Part shown: piece after piece, positions 55,392-64,000 of the stretch
Layout of the letters: the number at the start of each line of letters is the position of its first letter
How positions within the stretch are numbered: the stretch's first letter is position 1
Assembly (NCBI RefSeq): GCF_010548275.1
Contig: NZ_JAAGLT010000005.1
Span: forward strand, 1 to 64,000
Length of the DNA stretch: 64,000 bases
Reading direction: 5' to 3'
Source: Streptomyces sp. SID12488
Lineage (GTDB): Bacteria; Actinomycetota; Actinomycetes; Streptomycetales; Streptomycetaceae
The notes under the pieces: model-generated
What the model saw: the letters and a program-made list of their open reading frames with translations, nothing else
The model's database searches: none
Told to the model about the DNA's origin: nothing
Program-made: the position numbers and the translations under genes

Positions 55392-55658
55392 GGCGCAGAA
55401 CCTACAGTGCGGTTGATCTCCTCCGATACCTGAGCGGTGCAGGTCATGCCCTGTTCGTGATGTGGCCGAGGTGCGCTGTGGGCCGGACGAGGGACAAAAG
55501 CATCGCCACGGGCACCTGCGGTCGGCATGTGACGAACGCCACAGTCCTCGAACATGCTCCGTGATGGTCTCGTGATTACGGCTGAGACCGGGCGGGAAGT
55601 GCTTGCTGTGGCCGAGGCCGCAGTTGCCTTGTCGGCCCAGCCCGAGGGGGAGTTACCC

Positions 55659-56096
55659 ATGCAGAGTCTTAAGCGCCCTGGTCGCACCGCGCCCAAGAGG
55701 CCCCAGTCGGTCGTCGAACTCGAGCCGGAGGGCGTCGAACCCGACGCGCTCGACATCGAGGAACTCGACGACTACGACACCTTCGAGATGTTCCGGGTGA
55801 TCTGCCCGGACTGCACACAGCCCATCGCGCTGCTCTCGGACGAGGAGATCCTGCCGGAGCACGCGCTGTGCGCGTCGCCGTGGAACCCGTTCGGTCTCAC
55901 GGTCTGCGCCGGAACGGGTCGCGCGGCGGCCGACGCCCGCTCCGCGGACGAGTCCGCGGAGCCCCAGGAGCAGCACACCGCCCTGCTGTTGACGCTCCCT
56001 CAGGGGCTCGACTGGCGGACCCAGCCCTTCTCGCACGTCGGCGGCCCGGCCTCACGCCCGATGCGGGTTCCCGTGCTGCGGCGCCACGCCGCCTGA
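55659..56096 (+). CDS. Conserved hypothetical protein with a CxxC pair
   Basis: A 145-aa soluble protein. A basic N-terminus is followed by a very acidic stretch (VVELEPEGVEPDALDIEELD), then a possible metal-binding part with CPDC (around residue 51) and a later single Cys pair (ALCASPW, TVCAG). ATG 55659 with GAGGGGGAG upstream is preferred over ATG 55554. No family with known function recognised. Confidence 0.78.
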   Translation: MQSLKRPGRTAPKRPQSVVELEPEGVEPDALDIEELDDYDTFEMFRVICPDCTQPIALLSDEEILPEHALCASPWNPFGLTVCAGTGRAAADARSADESAEPQEQHTALLLTLPQGLDWRTQPFSHVGGPASRPMRVPVLRRHAA

Positions 56097-56254
56097 GCGC
56101 GCCCGCTCGAATCTCCCGATCTCCCGGATGTTCCCGCACCACGGCACCCGCAGGCCTGTCGTGGTGCGGGTCCAGTGCGCTCGTGTGCCGTCGCGAACGC
56201 AGGGCCGAATCCGGCGCGCGGTGACCTGATCGACCGTCACCGCGTTGCCCTGGC

Positions 56255-56542
56255 ATGACGACCCCCATGTACGCGGCGCCGGGGCGCCCACGCCGGCTCT
56301 ACGACTCCAGCTCGGCAGAATCGGTTCAGCGGGCTCTGCCGAACCAGGGCCGGCCGAACCCCTCGACACCGCACGACCCGCCCATCTACCGCGCCCTGCT
56401 GCGCACCTGGGCCGACGGTGGCCGCACCCTGCCGGGGCGCTACGACCCGGAGTGGGTCCGGCTCGCCGCGCCGCCGCTCGGGCTCGGGATCGTGATCGAC
56501 CCGTTCAGCGCGTCTCCGGACCCGCCAGGTGACGGGCGATGA
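56255..56542 (+). CDS. Small hypothetical protein overlapping the acyl-CoA dehydrogenase end
   Basis: A 95-aa protein with nearly all codons ending in G or C, so probably real. It is Pro/Arg-rich, with a central IYRALLRTWADGGRTLPGRY block. Its last 38 bp overlap the 3-prime end of the convergent acyl-CoA dehydrogenase gene. No family recognised. Confidence 0.65.
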   Translation: MTTPMYAAPGRPRRLYDSSSAESVQRALPNQGRPNPSTPHDPPIYRALLRTWADGGRTLPGRYDPEWVRLAAPPLGLGIVIDPFSASPDPPGDGR

Positions 56543-57677
56543 CCATCCGCTGGATCTGGTTGGTGCCCTCGACGATCTGCAGGACCTTGGCCTCACGCAT
56601 GTAGCGCTCCACGGGGAAGTCCGCCGTGTAGCCGTAGCCGCCGAGCACCTGGACCGCGTCCGTCGTGACCTTCATCGCCGTGTCGGTGCACAGGAGTTTG
56701 GCCATGGCGGCCTGTTTGGAGAACGGCCGGCCGGCGTCGCGCAGCCGTGCCGCCGCGAGGTAAAGCGCCCGGCCCGCCTCGATCTGCGTGGCCATGTCGG
56801 CGAGCATGAAGCGCAGCCCCTGGAAGTCGGAGATCGGCCGCCCGAACTGCCGGCGTCCACTCGCGTAGGCCACCGCCTCGTCAAGTGCCGCCTGGGCCAG
56901 GCCGATCGCGCAGGCGGCGATGCCGAGGCGTCCGGAGTCGAGTGCGGAAAGTGCGATCGCGAAGCCCTGCCCCTCCTCGCCGATGCGCCGGCCGCCGTCC
57001 AGCCGGACCCCGTCGAAGTTGATCTGCGCGGTGGGCGAGCCCTTGAGGCCCATCTTCCGTTCCGGCGCGGCGGCGCTCAGTCCGGCCGCGTCGCCGGGGG
57101 CGAGAAAAGCGGTGATTCCGCGCGGGCCCTCCTCGCCGGTACGTGCCATGACCGTGTAGAAGTCGGCGATGCCGCCGTGCGTGATCCAGGCCTTGGTACC
57201 GGTGAGCACCCAGTGGTCGCCGTCCCTGACCGCCTTCGTGCTCAGGGAGGCGGCGTCGGAGCCGGACGCGGGTTCGGAGAGGCAGTACGCGCCGAGGAGG
57301 CCGCCGCCGAGCATCGCGGGCAGATGTTCGGCCTGTTGCTCCTTGGTGCCGTAGCTCGCGAGGGCGTGGCAGGACAGCGTGTGCACGCTGGCGCCGAGGC
57401 CGACGGTGAGACGGGCCGCGGCGAGTTCTTCGAGGACCTGGAGGTAGACCTCGTACGGCTGGTCGCCGCCGCCGTGGTCGGAGGAGTACGGGAGACCGAG
57501 CAGCCCCGACTCCGAGAGCAGGGCGAAGACTTCGCGTGGGAAGCGGCCGGCTTCCTCCTCCTCGGCCGACTTCGGGACGATCTCGCGCTGGGCGATGTCA
57601 CGGACGAGCGAGATCAGGTCCCGGGCCTCGTCCGTGGGCAGTTGACGGTCCACCGGCTGCGGGGCGTAATCGGGCAT
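56505..57677 (-). CDS. Acyl-CoA dehydrogenase
   Basis: A 390-aa flavoenzyme of fatty-acid or branched-chain beta-oxidation. Signature segments are YCLSEPASGSDAASL, KAWITHGG, GYGYTADFPVERYMRE and the catalytic-base loop VEGTNQIQ, where the Glu matches the catalytic base of medium- and short-chain enzymes. ATG 57677 follows GGGAGGAGAG. Chain specificity cannot be read off. Monocistronic, diverging from the chitinase. Confidence 0.93.
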   Translation of the reverse strand: MPDYAPQPVDRQLPTDEARDLISLVRDIAQREIVPKSAEEEEAGRFPREVFALLSESGLLGLPYSSDHGGGDQPYEVYLQVLEELAAARLTVGLGASVHTLSCHALASYGTKEQQAEHLPAMLGGGLLGAYCLSEPASGSDAASLSTKAVRDGDHWVLTGTKAWITHGGIADFYTVMARTGEEGPRGITAFLAPGDAAGLSAAAPERKMGLKGSPTAQINFDGVRLDGGRRIGEEGQGFAIALSALDSGRLGIAACAIGLAQAALDEAVAYASGRRQFGRPISDFQGLRFMLADMATQIEAGRALYLAAARLRDAGRPFSKQAAMAKLLCTDTAMKVTTDAVQVLGGYGYTADFPVERYMREAKVLQIVEGTNQIQRMVIARHLAGPETR

Positions 57678-57895
57678 GTCGACGCTCTCCTCCCTGTCGG
57701 GCGCGACGGCACACGCGCGCCTGAGTAGGGGGCGTCCGCCGGTCTCACTGGTCACGGCCGATGCTGGCCCTTCCGGGTCGCGGAAGCGGTCGGCGAACGG
57801 CTGTGGAGCTGCGAGTATGCCCGATCGGCGGCACCGCGTCATCGGTTAACGAGCGTTTATTCGATCACACCTCGGGGCAGCGGGCTCGACCGGGA

Positions 57896-57939
57896 ATTGG
57901 TCCGAACCATTGACCGCACTGGTCTAGTCCTCTTACTGT
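57896..57939 (+). promoter_or_regulatory. Chitinase promoter with two DasR-like (dre) sites
   Basis: ACTGGTCTAGTCCTCT (57918-57933) closely matches the DasR responsive element ACTGGTCTAGACCAST. ATTGGTCCGAACCATT (57896-57911) is a second, weaker copy 22 bp upstream. A promoter TTGACC (57910-57915), 18 bp, TACTGT (57934-57939) is embedded, so binding would block it. Paired repeats of this kind are known in Streptomyces chitinase promoters, which are induced by chitin oligomers and repressed by glucose. Confidence 0.8.
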
Positions 57940-57998
57940 GCCCTCGGTTCCTGACACCATCTCCCCCACGCTCCCCTCCCTCCCGAGGAGACAGCTCG

Positions 57999-59255
<1,257 letters not shown>

Positions 59256-59310
59256 GCGTATCCGGAGGGCGGTTGGGGGTGGAGGCCACGAGCCTTCGCC
59301 CCCGCTGCCG

Positions 59311-59970
59311 TCAGTTGTCCCGGCGGGCCGGCTCCGGTGTCACATACGTCGGGTCGAGTTCCTCGATGGCGCGCATGGCGCCGCCCAGCATCTTCACCAG
59401 GAGCTCGCGCATGGTGTCGCGGGAGAGCTGGGGGCGGTCGATCCAGTCGAGGGTGGCGCCCTCCACGCTGCACACCCAGCCGAACAGGCCCATGCGGGCC
59501 AGCGGTCCGATGTCCTGCCTGCCGTACGCGCCCTCGGCGATGGTCGCGACGATCGCCTCGCGCACCCCGTCCCGGATGGCGTGCACCTCGGCGTCGAAGC
59601 CGACGCCGCCGCTGACGATCGTGCGGTAGGCGGCCTGGTTGTGCTCGGCGAACCGCAGGTAGGCGTCGAGAGTGCGGTGCACCCGGTCCACGGGTGCGTG
59701 GACGAGGCCGCTGGACGCGAAGGTGACCAGGTCGGCGACCGAGTCCTCGACGATGGCGAGGTAGTAGCCGCGCTTGGACTGGAAGTAGTAGTAGATCAGT
59801 CCTTTGGCGACCTGCGCCTGACGTGCGATGTCGTCCATCGACAGAGCGTCGTACGACCTGTCGGCGAACAACTTCCGTCCGATGGCGATGAGTTCGGCGC
59901 GTCGCGTCAGAGAGCGGTCGGTGCCGCGCGCCCGCGGGCGTTCGGTGGCAGGCTGTCGACTACTGTTCAA
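59311..59970 (-). CDS. TetR-family regulator
   Basis: A 219-aa regulator with an N-terminal helix-turn-helix (MDDIARQAQVAKGLIYYYFQSKRGYYL at about 46-72) and a helical ligand domain. The start is uncertain: TTG 59970 (LNSSRQPATERPRARG), with GGAGACCAGGG upstream, gives the usual length, while in-frame GTG codons lie further upstream. Target genes are unknown; neighbours are a convergent chitinase and an upstream small membrane protein on the same strand. Confidence 0.87.
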   Translation of the reverse strand: MNSSRQPATERPRARGTDRSLTRRAELIAIGRKLFADRSYDALSMDDIARQAQVAKGLIYYYFQSKRGYYLAIVEDSVADLVTFASSGLVHAPVDRVHRTLDAYLRFAEHNQAAYRTIVSGGVGFDAEVHAIRDGVREAIVATIAEGAYGRQDIGPLARMGLFGWVCSVEGATLDWIDRPQLSRDTMRELLVKMLGGAMRAIEELDPTYVTPEPARRDN

Positions 59971-60088
59971 CTTGGGGCCCTGGTCTCCAACTGCGGGCGG
60001 GACATCCGAAGTATGGCAGACCGGAGCCACCTGCACGTTCGACTCTGATCGACAGGGCGGGGGCCCGTTCGAGGCGGATCGCACCGGG

Positions 60089-60232
60089 TCAGAGCAGGCC
60101 GAGTTGGACGACGAGCATGGCGAGCACGACCACGAACGTCCAGCCCATGACGTGCTCGAAGATCTTCGGGCCGTCCTCCCGGGGACCACCGGTACGGGTA
60201 CGGACGGGGGCTGCGGCAGTGCTCGCGGTCAT
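60089..60232 (-). CDS. 47-aa single-helix membrane protein
   Basis: A short gene encoding a basic, disordered N-terminus (MTASTAAAPVRTRTGG) and one C-terminal transmembrane helix (WTFVVVLAMLVVQLGLL). Third positions are almost all G/C over its whole length, which supports coding. A weak GTGAG ribosome site precedes ATG 60232. It lies upstream of the TetR gene on the same strand. Function unknown. Confidence 0.75.
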   Translation of the reverse strand: MTASTAAAPVRTRTGGPREDGPKIFEHVMGWTFVVVLAMLVVQLGLL

Positions 60233-60346
60233 GGCATCTCACTGAGGTCGGCGTGCGATGGACTCCCCCCACCGTTCTGTTCACCTTGCCATTCATCGGG
60301 GCTTTCGCGGCGGAGACGTTGGTCACATCCCGCCGGAAAACGGACA

Positions 60347-60366
60347 GCCCCCGGTCTCCCGGGGGC
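60347..60366 (-). terminator. Terminator of the C39-like peptidase gene
   Basis: GCCCCCGG-tctc-CCGGGGGC, 8-bp perfect stem, followed on the minus strand by a TTTT run at 60337-60340. It lies 30 bp past the peptidase stop. Confidence 0.75.
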
Positions 60367-60395
60367 CGCCGCACGCCGTCACGCGCCTCCTCGGC

Positions 60396-61763
60396 TCAGC
60401 GCACACCCACCGCCGCGAGCGCGGCGAGCTGAGCGGTGCTCGGCCGGGCCGGGAAGTACAGGTAGCAGACGCCACCGGTGCCGGACACGACCTTGCCACT
60501 GGCGTTGTACCGCTTGGTGCGCAACCAGATGTTCTCGAACTCGCGCCTGGCGTAGACGCGGCGCACGGCCTCGTTGGTCGCCGAGAAGGGGTCGTTGGCG
60601 ATCACGTCGCCGTCGGCGGTGAAGCCGATCACGGTCATCAGATGGCCGGAGGTGCCGTAACCCGCCCCCGTCAGCTCGGTCTTGAGGAACGACTGGGACG
60701 CTATGGCCGGGATACCGGCCGCGATCAGCGTCTCCAGGTCGGTGAGCGAACCGAGCCGGGTGACCACGCCCTGGAGGTCCTTGTAGGTCGCCGCGTATGC
60801 CGCGTTGAAGGGCCAGTTGCCGCAGCCGCCGTACTGGAAGTCGTAGGTGAAGCGGGCCGCGTGGCACACCTGCGGGTCGGCGTAGGCCGGGTCGACCCAG
60901 GCCAGTTGCGCCGCCGTGGGCTTCCGCCCCCAGTACTCGATGATCATCTGCGAGGAGGTGGGACTGCACCAGGCCTCGCCGCCGTTGTCGTACTCGGGGT
61001 ACTGACCGCTGTGGATCTCCTGCGAGTAGCGCGGGACGATCAGTTCCCTGACCACGCCGGGCGCCGAGGCGGGGACGGTGAAGCGGTCCGGGACGTCGGA
61101 ACCCATCGCGCCGAGCCGCCAGACCGTGGGCGTGGCCGTGGTGCCGGGCTTGCGGTAGAGGGTCAGCCGCAGCCGGTACGAGTCCAGACGCAGGCCCGTG
61201 GCCGGGTCGTCGATGGCGAAGGTGTCGGTCCAGACCGTGCTTTTGTCGTCGGTCTGGTCGTCGACGGAGGTCCGCTTGATGTCCTGGTCGCCGGAGGCCC
61301 AGCGGCCCATCACGTACCAGGGGGTGGCCGTGCCGTCGGAGTACGTGCCCGTCAGCTCGACCTGGAGCCAGGTCCCGGCCGGGGTGCGCGCGTTCCAGGA
61401 GGCGATGACCTCGGTGGCGGGCACCTTCAGTCGGTGCACGACAGACGTCCAGGTCGCGTACTCCCAGGCCGCCGTCGTACCGGTGTGCGGATCGGTGTAG
61501 TCGACCGTGCCGACCGGAGCACCGATCACCACCCCGGGCCGCGCGCCGGCGACGGCACGGGTGCCCTTGGCCGTGCCGGCGACGCACCAGTCCGCGTAAG
61601 AGGTCCAGGCGCGGTGGTCGACGGGCCGGGCGGAGTCCGCCGCGGCCTCGTGGCCGGTCGCGTCCGGGGCGGCGGCGGCAGACGGGCCGGCGCTGCCCGC
61701 GACGGCGGCGGCGACCGCCGCGGCGAGGACGGTTCTGCGGGACGGCTCTTCGGCTCTGCTCAT
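60396..61763 (-). CDS. Secreted C39-like cysteine peptidase
   Basis: A 455-aa exported protein. A twin-arginine-type signal (SRRTVLAAAVAAAVAGSAG) is followed by a beta-rich domain (about 50-250) and a C39-like papain-fold domain. Catalytic residues are likely the Cys in GGEAWCSPTSSQM, the His in SGHLMTVIGF and the Asp in NDPF. Unlike bacteriocin exporters, it has no ABC transporter part, so it is a stand-alone extracellular peptidase or transferase. Substrate unknown. ATG 61763. Confidence 0.87.
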   Translation of the reverse strand: MSRAEEPSRRTVLAAAVAAAVAGSAGPSAAAAPDATGHEAAADSARPVDHRAWTSYADWCVAGTAKGTRAVAGARPGVVIGAPVGTVDYTDPHTGTTAAWEYATWTSVVHRLKVPATEVIASWNARTPAGTWLQVELTGTYSDGTATPWYVMGRWASGDQDIKRTSVDDQTDDKSTVWTDTFAIDDPATGLRLDSYRLRLTLYRKPGTTATPTVWRLGAMGSDVPDRFTVPASAPGVVRELIVPRYSQEIHSGQYPEYDNGGEAWCSPTSSQMIIEYWGRKPTAAQLAWVDPAYADPQVCHAARFTYDFQYGGCGNWPFNAAYAATYKDLQGVVTRLGSLTDLETLIAAGIPAIASQSFLKTELTGAGYGTSGHLMTVIGFTADGDVIANDPFSATNEAVRRVYARREFENIWLRTKRYNASGKVVSGTGGVCYLYFPARPSTAQLAALAAVGVR

Positions 61764-61957
61764 GGGCGGGTGACCCCCAGGTGACCTAAGCGGGCGGGAC
61801 AGTGCACGGCTGTGCGCCCACTATGGCCGCCGATGACCTGCTCCTGCCAGCACTTCGGGCCATGCCACGCCCAGGAATTTTGGTCTCGACCATTGGCGTG
61901 ACCTGGGGTGCGGGCGACGGCGGTGCCCGACTGGTCCCTAGAATGCGCCCTGGCAAT

Positions 61958-62620
61958 ATGTCCGAATCCCTTCACCCCCGCCACCCTCCGGGAACCGTCA
62001 TCCACGACCTCGCACGCACCCTGCGCCGCCTCCCGCCCTCCTGCGGCCCGGTCCGGCTGATCGCCGTCGACGGACACGCGGGCTCCGGGAAGACCACGTT
62101 CGCCGGACGACTGGCCGCCGCTCTCGACGGAGCGCCCGTGCTGCACCTCGACGACATCGCCACCCACGAAGAGCTGTTCGAGTGGACGCGACGCCTGCTC
62201 GTTCAGGTGATCGACCCACTGAGGCGCGGCGAGAGCGCCTCCTACACCCCCTACGACTGGACGACCCGGCGCTTCGGACCACCCCGGCCCCTGCCGGCCG
62301 CGCCCGTGGTGCTGGTGGAGGGGGTCGGGGCCGGACGGCGTGCGCTACGGCCGTTTCTGGCGCGGCTGTTGTGGATGGAACTGCCGGACGAGGAGGCCTG
62401 GGCGCGCGGGCGGTCGCGGGACGGGGCGGAACAGAGCGAGTTCTGGGCCGGGTGGGTCGACGCGGAGCGGCGGCACTTCGCCGCGGACCCTTCGCGTCCG
62501 TTCTCCGAGCTCCTGGTGCGGCAGTGCGGCGAGGGATACGAGGTACTCCCGGGGCCTGCCGGGGCCGTTGGATCAGACCAGGATGTCACTCATGGTGACG
62601 GGCCGTCCGCTGTGTGCTGA
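61958..62620 (+). CDS. P-loop nucleoside/uridine kinase-like protein
   Basis: A 220-aa cytoplasmic kinase-like protein with Walker A GHAGSGKTTFA (about 40-50), HLDDIATHEELFEW, and the YDWTTRRFG and VLVEGVGAG segments typical of uridine-kinase-like enzymes. Substrate not determinable. ATG 61958 sits only 14 bases after a TAGAAT -10 hexamer (61939-61944), so the message is probably leaderless or nearly so; no ribosome site is present. Confidence 0.82.
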   Translation: MSESLHPRHPPGTVIHDLARTLRRLPPSCGPVRLIAVDGHAGSGKTTFAGRLAAALDGAPVLHLDDIATHEELFEWTRRLLVQVIDPLRRGESASYTPYDWTTRRFGPPRPLPAAPVVLVEGVGAGRRALRPFLARLLWMELPDEEAWARGRSRDGAEQSEFWAGWVDAERRHFAADPSRPFSELLVRQCGEGYEVLPGPAGAVGSDQDVTHGDGPSAVC

Positions 62621-62734
62621 ACTTGTGAAGACCCTCGTCACGCAACTTCTACGAGTGCTTCAACTCGGCTTGACCGGTGAGCCGTACAGGACTTACGTTC
62701 TGAATGCGCGGCCGTTCGAAGCCGCCCACAGTCG

Positions 62735-62772
62735 CGAAGCCCCCGGTTGTTCCCCCGTGATCGGGGGCTTCG
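62735..62772 (+). terminator. Terminator downstream of the kinase gene
   Basis: CGAAGCCCCCG (62735-62745) pairs with CGGGGGCTTCG (62762-62772), 11 bp perfect, followed by TT. The rest of 62621-63050 shows no gene; a TACGAT hexamer near 62911 could be the -10 of the next gene. Confidence 0.7.
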
Positions 62773-63050
62773 TTCTGCCCGCGGCCCGCTTTCCGGCCGC
62801 TCCGAGGCACGATCTGTTCACCCTCGGTGACTGCGCCGTGTGCGCCCCATCTGCTCCCACCTCGTCAAACAGCCTGTACGGCACCCTGCTGCGGGCACGT
62901 GAAGCGCAGGTACGATGCCCTCGGTGCGAATCGGACGGCTGCTCTGCGCACCGTTGCAACTCCCGTCCGCGGCACAGTGGTTCGACCAAGCTGCCGACGG
63001 GCACCGGCCCGTCGGAGAGGCAATCGGGGGCACGGTTTGTGGGGGACGTG

Positions 63051-64000
63051 ATGGACTTCGGCACGCAGGGCCCCGAGGCCCCGGCCGACCTCGTCTGGCT
63101 GCGAGGTGTGGACGCCTACACGATGGGCGCCTATCCCCAGGCGGAGGAGGAGTTCCGCACCGCGGTGCGGATGGATCCCGGGATGGCCGACGGCTGGCTC
63201 GGACTGCACGCGCTGCGCGTCGACACGACGACCGCGCTGCTTCGGATGTTCCGGCACCGGGAGCGCTTCGGGGAGCAGCGCTCACGTCACCGCCGGACCC
63301 TCAACTCCTGGTACTGGCTGGGCTGGTGGGTGCAGCCCGTGCTCGAGAGTCCGCGCGATCTGCTGCTCGCGCACGCCTCGCACTGGCTGGACGGCCGCCA
63401 CGTGCCTGAACTGGACCGGGCGTTGGCCGGCCTGCCACCGGTGGACACCGACCCGCAGGTCCGTTTCCTGCACGCGTGCCGCGCCTATCTCGTCAAGGAC
63501 TGGGAGCAACTGGTCCGGCACACCGACCCGTTGATCAACGACACGTTGCTGGGCATCGAGGCGGGTCTGTTCGGCGGCATGGCCCGGGTGCGCCTGGAGA
63601 TGTTCGGGCAGGCGGAGCCGCTGCTGTCGGCCGCGCTGATGCGCTGTCGCAGTGAGCAGCCGCAGCGCAAGGAACTGCGCTACTGGCTGGCACGGGCCCA
63701 CGAGGGCACGGGCCGCTCGGCGGCGGCCCTCCCCCTGTACCGGGCCGTGCACCGCGTGGACGCCGCGTTCATGGACACCTCGGCGCGGCTCGCCGCGATC
63801 TCCGAGGGCGACGGGTACGACGAGGCGACCGACCTCGCGGCGATCACGCTCTCCGGGATCGGGCAGGAGTTGCTGGAGAGCCCGGACGGCATCGACCCCC
63901 TCTTCGGCGGCGAGGGCCGCGACCTGAAGCTCTCGGAGCCCGAACTCCCGCCTCCGGGTGGCCCGTTGCCGTCCGCGACCGACTCGGTGCGCGAGAAGGC
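63051..64000 (+). CDS. EccA-like TPR protein, cut by the window end
   Basis: The visible 316 residues are all-helical TPR-like repeats: AYTMGAYPQAEEEFRTAVRM, then a WLGWWVQPVLESPRDLLLAH block and YWLARAHEGTGRSAAALPLY. They match the N-terminal region of EccA/CbxX-type AAA ATPases, which in type VII secretion bind substrates before an ATPase domain. A Pro-rich linker begins at the end, so the ATPase domain would lie beyond the window. ATG 63051 or the adjacent GTG 63048, after GGGGGAC. A plain TPR protein remains possible. Confidence 0.7.
   Translation, partial: MDFGTQGPEAPADLVWLRGVDAYTMGAYPQAEEEFRTAVRMDPGMADGWLGLHALRVDTTTALLRMFRHRERFGEQRSRHRRTLNSWYWLGWWVQPVLESPRDLLLAHASHWLDGRHVPELDRALAGLPPVDTDPQVRFLHACRAYLVKDWEQLVRHTDPLINDTLLGIEAGLFGGMARVRLEMFGQAEPLLSAALMRCRSEQPQRKELRYWLARAHEGTGRSAAALPLYRAVHRVDAAFMDTSARLAAISEGDGYDEATDLAAITLSGIGQELLESPDGIDPLFGGEGRDLKLSEPELPPPGGPLPSATDSVREK

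Noticed and set aside
62640..62730. Possible tRNA-like T-arm (GCGGCCGTTCGAAGCCGC)
   Set aside because: The loop has the wrong size and no matching D-arm, anticodon arm or acceptor stem can be drawn.

Overview
The window is high-GC actinobacterial chromosome, almost certainly Streptomyces. Codon third positions are nearly all G or C, GTG and TTG starts are common, and several markers point the same way: a conservon (cvnA-B-C-D), RbpA with a sigma-R type promoter, a GH18 chitinase under DasR-like sites, and a MocR/YczE pair. The block rbpA - fxsA - ppm - amidohydrolase - acyl-CoA dehydrogenase - chitinase matches, from memory, the region around SCO1421-SCO1429 of S. coelicolor, and crr-ptsI beside an rRNA operon matches SCO1390-SCO1391. 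No prophage, insertion sequence, CRISPR array or tRNA was seen.

Layout. 0-11.2 kb: leader of a leftward rRNA operon, then the PTS genes crr and ptsI, an uncharacterised protein, acetoacetyl-CoA synthetase, a GH31 glycosidase, a zinc-ribbon NUDIX hydrolase and a DUF35/thiolase pair. 11.2-14.4 kb: an 0.8 kb gap without a convincing gene, then glpF-glpK. 14.4-20.2 kb: a leftward conservon whose cvnC and cvnD are separated by about 300 bp that look like the two fused ends of a destroyed 5-oxoprolinase gene, then a small membrane protein. 20.4-25.4 kb: a betaine operon (aldehyde dehydrogenase, APC permease, choline oxidase) preceded by two related inverted repeats. 25.5-32.9 kb: three leftward genes resembling a MukF/MukE/MukB (Wadjet JetA/B/C) condensin, without a JetD nuclease.

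32.9-38.3 kb: a GntR repressor diverging from an MFS transporter, a DUF1445 protein and pxpA-pxpB-pxpC (ATP-dependent 5-oxoprolinase), with a perfect 19-bp palindrome between them. 38.5-46 kb: an overlapping operon of two GT4 glycosyltransferases and a GDSL hydrolase, a HEAT-like and an ankyrin protein, then a 64-aa membrane protein with an FtsK-like protein whose P-loop lacks lysine. 46-50.4 kb: MocR regulator, YczE membrane protein, phosphodiesterase and MFS transporter. 50.6-59.3 kb: rbpA to chitinase. 59.3-64 kb: TetR regulator, a 47-aa membrane protein, secreted C39-like peptidase, P-loop kinase, and an EccA-like TPR protein running off the end.

The strongest candidates for undescribed biology are the three-gene condensin-like complex (Walker B reads Asp-Asn, no nuclease gene) and the 5-oxoprolinase relic inside the conservon, in a window that also carries an intact, unrelated 5-oxoprolinase (PxpABC). 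Family names are from recognition by eye; no database search was run.
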